A DNA stretch of 64,000 bases, taken from contig NZ_CP118225.1 of NCBI RefSeq assembly GCF_028768465.1, forward strand, positions 5,375,001-5,439,000, in the 5' to 3' direction. Origin of the DNA: Rhodopirellula sp. P2 (GTDB lineage: Bacteria; Planctomycetota; Planctomycetia; Pirellulales; Pirellulaceae). Below, piece by piece: positions 10,410 to 17,835 of the stretch. The notes under the pieces were generated by a model, which saw only the letters and a program-made list of their open reading frames with translations, had not been told where the DNA came from and searched no databases. Numbering within the stretch: the first letter of the stretch is position 1; every line of letters begins with the position of its first letter. Position numbers and translations under genes: made by a program.

Positions 10410-11008
10410 CCGAACAAGTGAGCGGCAAGACGCCAGCCGCCGGTGAACACAGCAACCTGAGCGGCGAGGCGCTAGCCGCCGGTAATTCAAACAACCTGAG
10501 CGGCAAGGCGCTAGCCGCCGGTAATTCCGACCTCGCTGATCCCATCACGCTGTTCATCACATGGACAACATACGGGACATGGCTTCCGGGCGACAATCGC
10601 GGCTGGCGAAAGTGGAAAGCCGGTGAGCAACAGCCCCAACCATTGCTGGAGGATTGGTGTCGCGACCGAATGAAGGAAAAACCGTTGACTCTGAACGAGT
10701 CGCAGCGGACGGAAGTCAAGACCATGATTCGCAAACACGCATCGATCCGTGGCTGGGCATTGCATGCAGTGTCTGTTCGATCGAATCACGCGCATGTAGC
10801 AGTCACTGCCTGCGCCCCGCCGAAACGAGTGCGAGATCAATTCAAAGCGAACGGAACGACGGCTTTGCGTCGCATGAAGACTCCCGTCACACACGAAAAA
10901 GTGTGGACGAAAGGCGGAGATATCGAGTTCATCGATACCGACGATGATCTGGAACAGGTTGTCCTGTACATCACCGAGACGCAAGATCGCATGGATCGAG
11001 GCAAATAA
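10406..11008 (+). CDS. REP-associated tyrosine transposase (RAYT, Y1/HUH family)
   Basis: A 200-residue single-domain Y1 transposase related to IS200 TnpA. RAYTs nick and move REP palindromes but are usually single-copy, domesticated genes. The domain starts at 'DPITLFITWTTYGTWLPGD', the HUH-type metal site is 'SNHAHV', and the likely nucleophilic tyrosine is in 'VVLYITETQD' near the C-terminus. The first ~45 residues are not part of the family: they are the translation of three REP-like units of 39 bases (13 residues each, 'SGKALAAGN'). The ATG overlaps the stop of the hsdM remnant (ATGA). No TnpB or IS ends are seen. The reading frame is intact, so the protein could be active; target REP-like units flank it on both sides. 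Confidence 0.88.
   Translation: MTEQVSGKTPAAGEHSNLSGEALAAGNSNNLSGKALAAGNSDLADPITLFITWTTYGTWLPGDNRGWRKWKAGEQQPQPLLEDWCRDRMKEKPLTLNESQRTEVKTMIRKHASIRGWALHAVSVRSNHAHVAVTACAPPKRVRDQFKANGTTALRRMKTPVTHEKVWTKGGDIEFIDTDDDLEQVVLYITETQDRMDRGK
10421..10522 (+). repeat. Three REP-like units, 39-bp spacing
   Basis: Three copies of a 24-base unit related to AGCGGCAAGGCGCTAGCCGC-CGGT start at 10421, 10460 and 10499, an exact 39-base period. The core GGCGCTAGCCGCC is palindromic, as in REP elements. Because 39 is a multiple of three, the repeats read through in frame as part of the RAYT N-terminus. Confidence 0.9.
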
Positions 11009-11040
11009 TGCAGTTTCCACGAAGACAATCAGCATCAGTG

Positions 11041-11099
11041 AGCGACAAGGCGCTAGCCGTCGGTATTGCGCTGACACCGGCGGCTAGCGCCTTGCCGCT
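11041..11099. repeat. Inverted pair of REP-like units (BIME-like)
   Basis: Two further copies of the same 24-base unit, one direct at 11041-11064 and one inverted at 11076-11099, separated by 11 bases. Together they can form a long hairpin, the typical substrate arrangement of RAYT proteins. Confidence 0.9.
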
Positions 11100-11107
11100 C
11101 ACAGGAC

Positions 11108-11196
11108 AACCGCCCCCCGAGTTGGATGAGATCGACACGGAATTGAAAGGGGTGACGGATCGGATCGTCGCCATGATCGGAGAGCTTTCGCAATGA
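11108..11196 (+). pseudogene. hsdM: Second copy of hsdM 3' end
   Basis: These 89 bases repeat the hsdM tail found at 10324-10409 ('PPELDEIDTELKGVTDRI' against 'PPRELDEIDTELKGVTDRI'), with about a dozen substitutions and one extra codon before the stop. The stop again overlaps a downstream ATG (ATGA at 11193), here that of hsdS. The divergence shows it is not a fresh target-site duplication. Confidence 0.85.
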
Positions 11197-11646
11197 GTTT
11201 TTCGGCTCACGACGACTACAAAGAGAACGGTGAATCTTGGCTCGGCATTATTCCAAGCCATTGGCAGCTTTCTGCCGTGCGATACGTCTTTGATCCTCGT
11301 CGCTGAAGATGGTGCTAACCTGCTCTCGCGAAGCACTCCACTCGCGTTCATTGCAACCGGCAAGTATTGGGTCAACAACCACGCCCACATTCTGCGACCA
11401 ATTGAAGGCGACTTAAAGTTTTTTGAGTGTCTGCTTCAAATATACGACTACACGCCAATCGTGACTGGTGCCGCACATCCGAAATTGACGGCAGAACAAT
11501 TAGCAGGCATCAGGCTTCCCAATCCTCCTCTCGACGAGCAAAAGGCGATCTCGTCGTTCCTCGATGTGGAAACGTCGAAGATCGACGGTTTGGTGTCGGA
11601 GCAGCGTCGTTTGATTGAGTTGCTGATTTGTCGGAAGTCTCTCTGA
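11193..11646 (+). pseudogene. hsdS: HsdS remnant (type I specificity subunit), deleted and frameshifted
   Basis: It starts as a normal HsdS, 'MSFSAHDDYKENGESWLGII' followed by 'PSHWQLSAVRYVFD', then meets a stop near 11307. In another frame the gene resumes with the second half of one target-recognition domain and its conserved helix: 'NHAHILRPIEGD', 'YTPIVTGAAHPKLTAEQLAG', 'IRLPNPPLDEQKAISSFLD', 'EQRRLIELL'. Roughly one target-recognition domain or more is missing compared with the usual ~400-450 residues. The protein cannot be functional. The order M-S-R is the usual operon order. Confidence 0.85.
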
Positions 11647-12099
11647 CTCATCACAAGCTGAGCAATCGCGGTAAGCGGAACCTGGGTTTGTCTTACAAAG
11701 ACGCACCCAAGCTGAAACCCATGACCGAAATTGGCAGTGGTGCGGTTCGTGAGAAAGAGAAGGCTTACCTGACTGAGATCATTTCCAAACTGAATGGAGA
11801 TCTACGGAACGGAGACGACCGACGGCGATCAGCTATCTCATGCGACGACACTCAACGAGAAGGTGCTAGAGTCGACAGTCCTTCAGCAGCAGGCCTGCAA
11901 CAACTCCAAAGAGCAATTCGCTAGCTCACCCGACCTGAACGACGAGATCATGAATGCAATCATCGATGCGATGGATGTCCAAGCTGACCTGAGCAGCAAA
12001 GCACTGAACTCAGCCGAGATCCGCGAAAGCCTGAAAGGCTTGATGCTGAACCAGTTGGGGCTGTACGAGAAGCTGAAACTCCGAGCGACCGGAGCGTGA
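11640..12099 (+). pseudogene. hsdR: HsdR C-terminal remnant (type I restriction endonuclease)
   Basis: Directly fused to the end of the hsdS fragment is the C-terminal helical domain of an EcoR124-like HsdR: 'SLTHHKLSNRGKRNL', 'PKLKPMTEIGSGAVREKEKA' in one frame, then after a frameshift near 11797 'TDGDQLSHATTLNEKVLES', 'NNSKEQFASSPDLNDEIMNA', 'IIDAMDVQADLSSKALNS' and 'LNQLGLYEKLKLRA' in another. The nuclease and helicase motor domains are missing, so a large deletion joined hsdS to the 3' end of hsdR. Confidence 0.85.
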
Positions 12100-12251
12100 T
12101 GCGCGAGCGACCGGGCCAGACACAGCAGAGGGTGGCGGTGTCATCTCTGCCGCTCAGGGCCGATCTGATTGCCCTACGCTTCTGGACGAGCACAAAAAAA
12201 CCCAGTGAAACAGGCTGTTGGTTGCTCTGGATCACTGGGGATTGTGTCGTT
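12100..12251 (+). pseudogene. Possible 3' tail of a second integrase gene
   Basis: Just outside the left attachment core the frame reads 'STKKPSETGCWLLWITGDCV' then 'VSYPART'. The resident integrase ends '...DTKKAATENPANAWVCLVSA' then 'LGDLSSSYPART'. Shared features are TKK, a Trp-containing hydrophobic stretch, GD and SYPART at the core, in the same frame. I read this as the end of an older or tandem integrase gene using the same tRNA site; no catalytic part is left. This is inference from a short, weak similarity. Confidence 0.4.
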
Positions 12252-12270
12252 AGCTACCCCGCTAGGACTC
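12252..12270. repeat. Left attachment core (att), 19 bp
   Basis: The sequence AGCTACCCCGCTAGGACTC is identical to 19632-19650 inside tRNA-Gln. It corresponds to the tRNA acceptor 3' strand and T-arm, the usual crossover segment of tRNA-directed tyrosine integrases. Confidence 0.85.
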
Positions 12271-12488
12271 TCCCCACTGCGGAAATCACGGGTGAACACG
12301 CAGATGACTTGGCAGGTACCCCAAAAAGTACCCCCGCATTGCCCGAGAGGTTTGTTGAATGCGTTTGCGACCACTTGGATGATGCTCTGCTGAACAAACT
12401 CATTGCTCGGTTACAAACCGTGGCGAATGAAGCGACCGACGACGAACGAACTCTCTCTCAACAGTCTGTGCCTGACAATCGCAGATAA
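12270..12488 (+). other. Orphan 72-codon frame: integrase tail in the circular form
   Basis: Reading from the left core in the frame used by the integrase at the right core gives 72 codons before TAA: 'LPTAEITGEHADDLAGTPKS', a Pro-rich linker, then a likely amphipathic helix 'ERFVECVCDHLDDALLNKLI', and 'ARLQTVANEATDDERTLSQQ'. In the excised circle the two cores become one attP and this stretch would be fused to the integrase after 'SSYPART'. In the integrated state it has no start of its own except through the host-side flank. Composition looks protein-like. Expression is not shown. Confidence 0.5.
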
Positions 12489-13344
12489 GTCGTGCGACCG
12501 CTGCGAAGGACCCGACAAGGGGTAGGTACTACTTTGCGGTTCACGCGACCGCATGCCAAAGTGAACCGTGACGGTGGACAACAGATTGGACGGACACCTC
12601 GGTCAACGGGTCCTTCGCTGAGACGAAGGTGAGGGAACCGTCCTATGTAGCCCGAAGTTCTCGCACGCCTGAAATTCAATCTGCGACCGCCACCACCACC
12701 CCTGCCGTCTGTGGGTCCCTCTGAGCGTTCAAGATAGAATGCGGTAGAGATCAGCCCAGGGACCGCTGAACACAGTCCGTCCGGTCGATGTTTGCGGGGG
12801 TCAGGGGGGCGGTGCGCGGTGACGGGTCCTTTTGAGGCCGGTGGGGTGCTGGTGCGGGTATCCCATCGCGGTGTTATCGCTGGCATGGGCGAAAATATCC
12901 TGGCCCCTCCCCCTCCTCTTTCAATCGGCGAAATCAGTCCGGCGTTTCGTCGTCGCATGGGGTGACGGGGGTGTCCGAATTTGCGGGGCCGCCGTGGCCG
13001 AGACCGTGCGACCACGTCAATTTCTTTCCCCAAAATTGGACAATCGAAAGTTGTCACCGGGGGGTGGTCAAAAACCACGGCGATGGTTATCGGTTCGCCG
13101 CTTCCATAGGCGCACGTTCTGTTTGGCAAAATTGGAGGTTTTGGCAGACTGCAAACGGACGACAGGGGGCTCAATTTTCTGACGCTCGATGGTTGGCGAC
13201 CGATCGTCCCCCGAAGATTGCCATGCGTGCAGCAAAATGATTGTTGCGACCGCGGACGAGGCCACGAAACAGCGAGCCGTGTCGTGGCATTATCATCGAG
13301 CCTTTCCCACTGTCCGATGAAACGAAAAGAAGAGATTGCTAGCG
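12489..13344. other. Left part of the element, no convincing gene
   Basis: About 850 GC-rich bases. Open frames on both strands are Arg/Pro/Trp-rich and do not look like proteins. Some hairpins are visible, for example GGTTCAC (12538) against GTGAACC about 20 bases later, and CCTTCG-CTGAGA-CGAAGG near 12609. The stretch could hold a non-coding RNA or replication/packaging signals, but nothing can be assigned. Confidence 0.45.
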
Positions 13345-13623
13345 ATGCAACGCAACAAGAACGTAGTTTTAAATTCGTCTTTCCTGACTGAAATCACCAG
13401 AAACGCTGAGACGAGCAATCAGAAAGACTCCACGGCTGCCAAACGCAGCACTATCAAAATCGGGTCATTGCCTGGAAAGAAGATAGGCATCCACTCAGCA
13501 CAACAAATTACCAAAATGGGACAGAGCGGAGACCAGACGACAATCTTCTTGTCAGCACGAGACGCCGCAAAACTTGTCGCAGAATTGACCAATCATCTGG
13601 CGAAGTTTCTTCCCGACGAATGA
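13345..13623 (+). CDS. Small element-encoded hypothetical protein
   Basis: A 92-residue protein from the ATG at 13345, preceded by the purine-rich AAAAGAAGAGA. Not recognised. The N-terminal ~35 residues are polar (Asn/Ser/Thr/Lys); the C-terminal part 'QTTIFLSARDAAKLVAELTN' followed by 'HLAKFLPDE' looks like a strand-helix unit. It is separated from the replication operon by 760 bases of non-coding, locally AT-rich DNA. Its codon use and gene-like hydrophobic pattern support coding, but no family is evident. Confidence 0.55.
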   Translation: MQRNKNVVLNSSFLTEITRNAETSNQKDSTAAKRSTIKIGSLPGKKIGIHSAQQITKMGQSGDQTTIFLSARDAAKLVAELTNHLAKFLPDE

Positions 13624-14076
13624 AGGCGACTATCCGGAGTTTGGGTCCTTCCTGCCTTTTTGAAATACGGGGGTAAGCTCACGGCAAGGTGTCTCTGATT
13701 ACGGAATCTGCAAACCCGCTTCGCTTCGCTAAATCGCATCTCAGAGTCGCAGGATGGGAAACCAATGCGTGCCTGACGAGGACGCCGCATAGCAAGCAAC
13801 CAAAGGTGAACCACGCGATAGGCGTTCGTCGACACAATAGCTATGCCGGAATCGTATGTATTGCCCGCTTATAGAACCATCGCTGCCATTCTCATGGCAT
13901 CCAAACGTGATCGCCCCTCGCAAGAATGTTAAGATAGGCAAACCCTAAATCGCTAATCAAAGCACATTCCAAAAAAAGTTTTCAGGGGCGTTTTTGGGGT
14001 TAGTATTCTTTGATAATCCAGCGCCCAGGAAGTACGACAAAGACCGTAAAAAACGACACTTTTGACCGAAAAACCC

Positions 14077-14085
14077 TGTGGATAA
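14077..14085 (-). promoter_or_regulatory. DnaA-box match
   Basis: TGTGGATAA is the exact reverse complement of the consensus DnaA box TTATCCACA. It sits in the AT-rich stretch upstream of the element's replication genes. A single 9-mer can occur by chance. Confidence 0.4.
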
Positions 14086-14206
14086 CCCTTCCAATTCTTG
14101 CCACATTTTCGACAGAACCTGACTCGTTTTTTAAAGCCTTGTCTTGCGGAGCGAAAAAATGTGTTTTCGGAGGCTTCACTTCTTCGTTGATGTCGCTAGA
14201 AATGCG

Positions 14207-14242
14207 AAAAGACCAGCAAAGGTAGGACTTTGCTGGCCTTTC
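14207..14242 (+). terminator. Strong hairpin, terminator-like
   Basis: CCAGCAAAG (14213-14221) pairs perfectly with CTTTGCTGG (14228-14236) around a 6-base loop, and the stem continues past one mismatch with AAAAG against CTTT. A short T-run follows. It may insulate the replication operon from upstream transcription or form part of an origin. Confidence 0.5.
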
Positions 14243-14382
14243 CGTGTCCGACATGTTTCGCCGAACTAAGCAGCAGCAATCATGCGCGCCTTTTCGAAGC
14301 TTGCAACCTTCGAGCGCCGCAAAATTGCAAAAAAAGCGATTTGTGCCGGACTCCGTTTTTCACTTTCTACGGAGTTGTCTGA

Positions 14383-14592
14383 ATGACACGTTCTGAACTG
14401 TTGGCCGCTGCCCAAAAAAAGCTTGGCCGCAAAATCCGCCCACACCAACTCAACTACGCAGTTTCACGTGGCTACGTGAAACCAGAATCACGCCGTCCTG
14501 ATGGTTGGAATGTCTACGGCGATGAAGCCGTCAAAGGTCTGATTGCGTTCATGCGTGAACGAAGTCGCTCCATTCAATCTGCAAGCGTTTGA
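14383..14592 (+). CDS. Small MerR-like HTH protein of the element
   Basis: A 69-residue basic protein, MTRSELLAAAQKKLGRKIRP at the start, then 'HQLNYAVSRGYVKPE' and 'YGDEAVKGLIAFMRERS'. The pattern (helix-turn-helix of the MerR/DNA-binding excisionase type, with a wing ending in a Tyr before the next helix) suggests a small DNA-binding regulator. It is the first gene of the element's operon, 14 bases ahead of the next gene. It may act as transcriptional switch or recombination directionality factor; the next gene is the other candidate. Confidence 0.65.
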   Translation: MTRSELLAAAQKKLGRKIRPHQLNYAVSRGYVKPESRRPDGWNVYGDEAVKGLIAFMRERSRSIQSASV

Positions 14593-14606
14593 GCTGAGGG
14601 CAAAAA

Positions 14607-14879
14607 ATGAACACGAACAACTGCGCTACCGGTGCGCCTTCACCGAACGATGACGGCGGGACGTCATTCCCTTGGGGAACCCTCCCACCACTGCTTACCA
14701 AACGGCAAACTGCGAAGTTCTACCACGTGAACGAACGCACGATTGACCGCTGGTTGAAAGACCAAACCTTGCCTGCGAACGCAAAGTTCGTTCGGGGCGG
14801 ACGAGTCTACTTTCGCACGCAAGTGTTGATGGAAGACATTGCATCCGAAACCAATGCCGGAGGTGCAAACCATGAGTGA
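14607..14879 (+). CDS. Excisionase/AlpA-like HTH protein
   Basis: A 90-residue protein with a typical helix-turn-helix of the excisionase/AlpA class: 'LLTKRQTAKFYHVNERTIDR', 'WLKDQTLPANAKFVRGGRVY', then 'FRTQVL'. Such proteins bend att DNA to direct excision or activate integrase genes. The first ~25 residues are a polar, glycine-rich leader. The stop overlaps the next gene by 8 bases and that gene's Shine-Dalgarno (GGAGGTG) lies inside this one, so the operon is tightly coupled. Confidence 0.7.
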   Translation: MNTNNCATGAPSPNDDGGTSFPWGTLPPLLTKRQTAKFYHVNERTIDRWLKDQTLPANAKFVRGGRVYFRTQVLMEDIASETNAGGANHE

Positions 14880-15165
14880 TAGCACCACCGAAAACGCGAT
14901 TCGCCAATTCCTGGCAGTCTTTCGTCGAATGCTTAGCACTGGTCGAAAAGTGGCTGCTGAGGATGCTTCTCGCGCCGTCGATACTCCGGATGGATTCGAC
15001 CGCCGCGCCTTCGGTCCTGCCGTGTCCGCGATGGCTCGTGACGGAGAAATCGTCGCCGCTGGGTTCCGGCTGAGCACTCAGTCGAAACATCACTGCGGTA
15101 TCAAACGGGTTTGGCTTCTGGTGAAGCACGACACCAACACAGAAGGAGGAACGTCCAATGAATGA
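14872..15165 (+). CDS. Small element-encoded protein, unknown function
   Basis: A 97-residue protein starting at the ATG inside the end of the preceding gene, with GGAGGTG about 7 bases upstream. The sequence 'IRQFLAVFRRMLSTGRKVAA' and 'FDRRAFGPAVSAMARDGEIV' suggests a small winged-helix domain (helix, basic helix, then a strand-rich wing 'SKHHCGIKRVWLLV'). No family is recognised with confidence. It overlaps the primase gene by 8 bases. A regulatory or primase-loading role is possible from position only. Confidence 0.65.
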   Translation: MSDSTTENAIRQFLAVFRRMLSTGRKVAAEDASRAVDTPDGFDRRAFGPAVSAMARDGEIVAAGFRLSTQSKHHCGIKRVWLLVKHDTNTEGGTSNE

Positions 15166-16147
15166 ACGTCCCTCCCTGAATGTTGGTGACAGTGCAACCC
15201 GTCCCACTCAATATAGCACCGCTCGCGAGTATCTCGCAGGCGGTATGTCGGTCATCCCACTGCGTTGTGACGGCAGCAAATCGCCGCTGGTTGCTTGGAA
15301 TGACTATCGACAACGATTTCCATCCGATGATGAATTGCAATCGTGGTTCAGTCGTCCGGCTGGCATCGGAGTTGTCTGTGGCATCCAGTCCGGTGGTTTG
15401 GAAGTCCTCGACTTCGACGAACGTGCTGACATCACGTTTCTATCTTGGTGCGAACGAATCCCCACCGAACTGATTGATTGCTTGCCAGTGGTCCGCACTG
15501 GCGGGTTGGGATACCACATTCTTTATCGTTGCTCAGTCATTGGTGGGAACACCAAGATTGCAATGACCGCGGAGGGTGGTGTGCTCGTTGAATCACGAGG
15601 CGAAGGTGGCTACATCGTGGCCGCACAATCGCAGGATGGGGTTCATTCCAGTGGGCGACACTACGTTCAACTTCGTGGTGTGCCGCTTCCATTGGTTCCC
15701 ATCATCACCCCGGAGGAACGCAAACTTCTGTGGCGTGCCGCCGCGGCGATGGACGAGCGAGTTGACCCGATGGCCGAATACGTGCGTCAACGTCGTTCTC
15801 AACTGAGACCGAAAGTACAGTCAGACAATACGACACCGTGGGGTGACTTCGATACCCGCGCGGACTGGTCCGACATTTTGGAACCCGCGGGTTGGACGAC
15901 GAGCCGCGGCATCACGTGGACTCGCCCAGGCAAGCAGTTTGGTACATCGGCAAAGATTGCAATTGCTGGTGACGGGACCGAGGTGTTGGTGGTTTATTCA
16001 TCGACTGCTGGTCCGCTGGCTGCCGAAGGGACCGGACATCGCACCTGGGGCAAGTTCGCAGCCTATGCAGCGTTGAATCATGGCGGTGACCGAAGCGCCG
16101 CGGCAAAAGCCGTGTTGGACCTGGGTTATGGGAGGGCGTCACGATGA
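15158..16147 (+). CDS. Bifunctional DNA primase/polymerase (PrimPol, AEP superfamily)
   Basis: A 329-residue archaeo-eukaryotic primase-type protein; such enzymes make primers and extend them for plasmid, phage and satellite replication. Visible motifs are 'GIGVVCGIQSGGLEVLDFDE' with the metal-binding Asp85 and Asp87, 'RTGGLGYHILYR' with His120, and 'VESRGEGGYIVAAQ' (147-157), which match motifs I-III of the Prim-Pol domain. A strong Shine-Dalgarno AAGGAGGA lies 8 bases before the ATG. The C-terminal ~110 residues are a separate, uncharacterised domain. It overlaps the next gene by an ATGA, where the DUF3987 protein probably supplies the motor function. Confidence 0.9.
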   Translation: MNERPSLNVGDSATRPTQYSTAREYLAGGMSVIPLRCDGSKSPLVAWNDYRQRFPSDDELQSWFSRPAGIGVVCGIQSGGLEVLDFDERADITFLSWCERIPTELIDCLPVVRTGGLGYHILYRCSVIGGNTKIAMTAEGGVLVESRGEGGYIVAAQSQDGVHSSGRHYVQLRGVPLPLVPIITPEERKLLWRAAAAMDERVDPMAEYVRQRRSQLRPKVQSDNTTPWGDFDTRADWSDILEPAGWTTSRGITWTRPGKQFGTSAKIAIAGDGTEVLVVYSSTAGPLAAEGTGHRTWGKFAAYAALNHGGDRSAAAKAVLDLGYGRASR

Positions 16148-17835
16148 GAGACACTCCCGAAATCGAGACATTGCCCGTTCACATTGATGCGGATGAAGTC
16201 GAGCGTCGTGCTCGTGAACTTGAATGGTCAGACCCGGATGAGTTGCCTGACGAACTGCCTACCGTGATGCCATATCGGTCTGAGTTGTTGCCTCGGTCGG
16301 TAGGTGCCGCGGTGGACGACATCGCGGAGCGAATGCAGTGTCCTCCCGATTACCCCGCTGCGTCGATGTTGGTAGCGATGGCCGCGGTTGTTGGATGCAG
16401 ACTGGGCATCCGCCCACGGCGCTACGACGACTGGCTGGTCGTGCCGAACCTTTGGGGCTGCGTGGTCGGTCGTCCGTCCCTCAAAAAGACACCGGCAACG
16501 AAGGGTGCCGAACGGCAACTTCGTCACATTGAGGCGAGAGCAAGAGAAGCGTTGCAAAGTGACATCGAGGACGCTGAACTGGATGCGGTGTTGCTGCCCG
16601 AACAACGCAAGTTGCTCGAACAGCAAATCAAAGCTGCGTTGAAAAAGGGGGACGAAGAAGCTGCCCGAAATCACGCGTCTGCACTGCAAGACTTGCAAGA
16701 AGTTCAGCCACCAGAACCGCGGCGAATCATCGCCAAGGAATGCAGCATTCAAAAGCTGATTGAAATGCTCGGTCGGCATCCTGGCGGAATGATGTTGTTT
16801 GTCGATGAACTACTTGGTTGGATGAGGAAGCTAGACCGTGATGACCAAGGTGGTGTTCGGCAAATCTACCTGAGTCTTTGGAACGGAACCGAAGTCGTCA
16901 ACGACGACACCATTGGCCGCGGCGAATTGACCGCTCGTGGTTGCGTCTCGTTGTTCGGATGTTTCACTCCCGGAGGTCTGACAAGCTATGTCAGCGCCGC
17001 AATCCGCGGTGGACGTGGTGATGATGGGTTGGTGCAACGTTTGCAAATTTGTGTATGGCCGGATTCACCGAAGGACTACAAGTCGGTGGACCGCTGGCCC
17101 GACAATCAAGCAAAAGACCGATTGAGAGAAACTTTTGAGCGACTGGCAGACATCGACGCGCAGGCTATCGGGGAGTTAGACCGTTATGACGAGGATGGGA
17201 TTCCGTTCATGCGTTTTGATGCGGACGCCCAAGAGCTGTTTGATACCTGGGACCTGAATCACCAAAGGCGATTGCGTGCTGGTGACCTGCCCGAAGCGTT
17301 TGAGTCCCACCTGAGCAAGTATGCGTCGATGGTTCCGTCCATCGCGTTGTTGCTGCACCTGGCATCTGGTGACGAGGGTGCCGTTAGCGCGACCGCCACT
17401 CAATCGGCGATTCGATGGGCTGAGTACCTGGAAAGCCACGCTCAACGACTGTATGCCGTCGCGACATCACCTCAACGTCAACACGCTGGCCCATTGCTAC
17501 GGCGATTGATTGATTGGCCGAAGGACAAACCAATTCGCACCTCGGTCATCGCAAAACGTGGTTGGTCTGGACTGGCATCAACGGAAGTTGTGGACGAGAC
17601 CCTGGCGCTGCTTGCCGAAGCCGGTTGGGTTCAGTCGGTGAGGGTGAACACCGGAGGTCGTCCGACGACCGACTGGTTTGTGCATCCCGAGGCTGCGAAT
17701 TTTCTGCAAATTTACCAAAGAGAAACCACCAAAACACCAGAAACCACGCCCGACGAGACTTTCGGGGGTTTTGATGGTTCCGGTTTGGTGCGTTTCCCTG
17801 ACAACGGTGTTTGTGACGTGGAGGTCATCGTATGA
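16144..17835 (+). CDS. DUF3987 (YfjI-like) ATPase-like replication protein
   Basis: A 563-residue DUF3987 protein. Family members are found in prophages and satellites beside PrimPol primases and are thought to be replicative ATPases or helicases. A Walker-A-like motif is 'VVGRPSLKKTPATKGA' (about residues 108-122) and a Walker-B-like strand is 'GGMMLFVDELLGWM' (about 215-228). 'GRGELTARGCVSLFGCFTPG' is a further conserved block. The C-terminal ~120 residues look like winged-helix domains ('IRTSVIAKRGWSGLASTEVV'). Start and stop both overlap neighbours by ATGA, so primase, ATPase and the following protein are likely made in fixed ratio. Confidence 0.88.
   Translation: MRDTPEIETLPVHIDADEVERRARELEWSDPDELPDELPTVMPYRSELLPRSVGAAVDDIAERMQCPPDYPAASMLVAMAAVVGCRLGIRPRRYDDWLVVPNLWGCVVGRPSLKKTPATKGAERQLRHIEARAREALQSDIEDAELDAVLLPEQRKLLEQQIKAALKKGDEEAARNHASALQDLQEVQPPEPRRIIAKECSIQKLIEMLGRHPGGMMLFVDELLGWMRKLDRDDQGGVRQIYLSLWNGTEVVNDDTIGRGELTARGCVSLFGCFTPGGLTSYVSAAIRGGRGDDGLVQRLQICVWPDSPKDYKSVDRWPDNQAKDRLRETFERLADIDAQAIGELDRYDEDGIPFMRFDADAQELFDTWDLNHQRRLRAGDLPEAFESHLSKYASMVPSIALLLHLASGDEGAVSATATQSAIRWAEYLESHAQRLYAVATSPQRQHAGPLLRRLIDWPKDKPIRTSVIAKRGWSGLASTEVVDETLALLAEAGWVQSVRVNTGGRPTTDWFVHPEAANFLQIYQRETTKTPETTPDETFGGFDGSGLVRFPDNGVCDVEVIV

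Larger units (their letters stand above)
13624..14382. other. AT-rich non-coding stretch of the element, possible replication origin
   Basis: No believable gene in ~760 bases. The part 13960-14170 is clearly richer in A/T than its surroundings, with runs such as AAAAAAAG, TTTTTGGGG and GTTTTTTAAAG, and contains a perfect DnaA-box match at 14077-14085. It lies just upstream of an operon with primase and ATPase genes, so an origin for the excised element is a reasonable guess. Only one box was found, so this is weak. Confidence 0.4.

Noticed and set aside
10406..11008. RAYT gene as part of a complete IS200/IS605 element
   Set aside because: No TnpB gene, no IS ends, and REP-like palindromes flank the gene; the domain beginning DPITLFITWTTYGTWLPGD fits RAYT rather than IS200.
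12458..13174. 238-codon minus-strand frame in the left part of the island
   Set aside because: Arg/Pro/Ser-rich, no domain pattern, and overlaps the well-supported integrase-tail frame.
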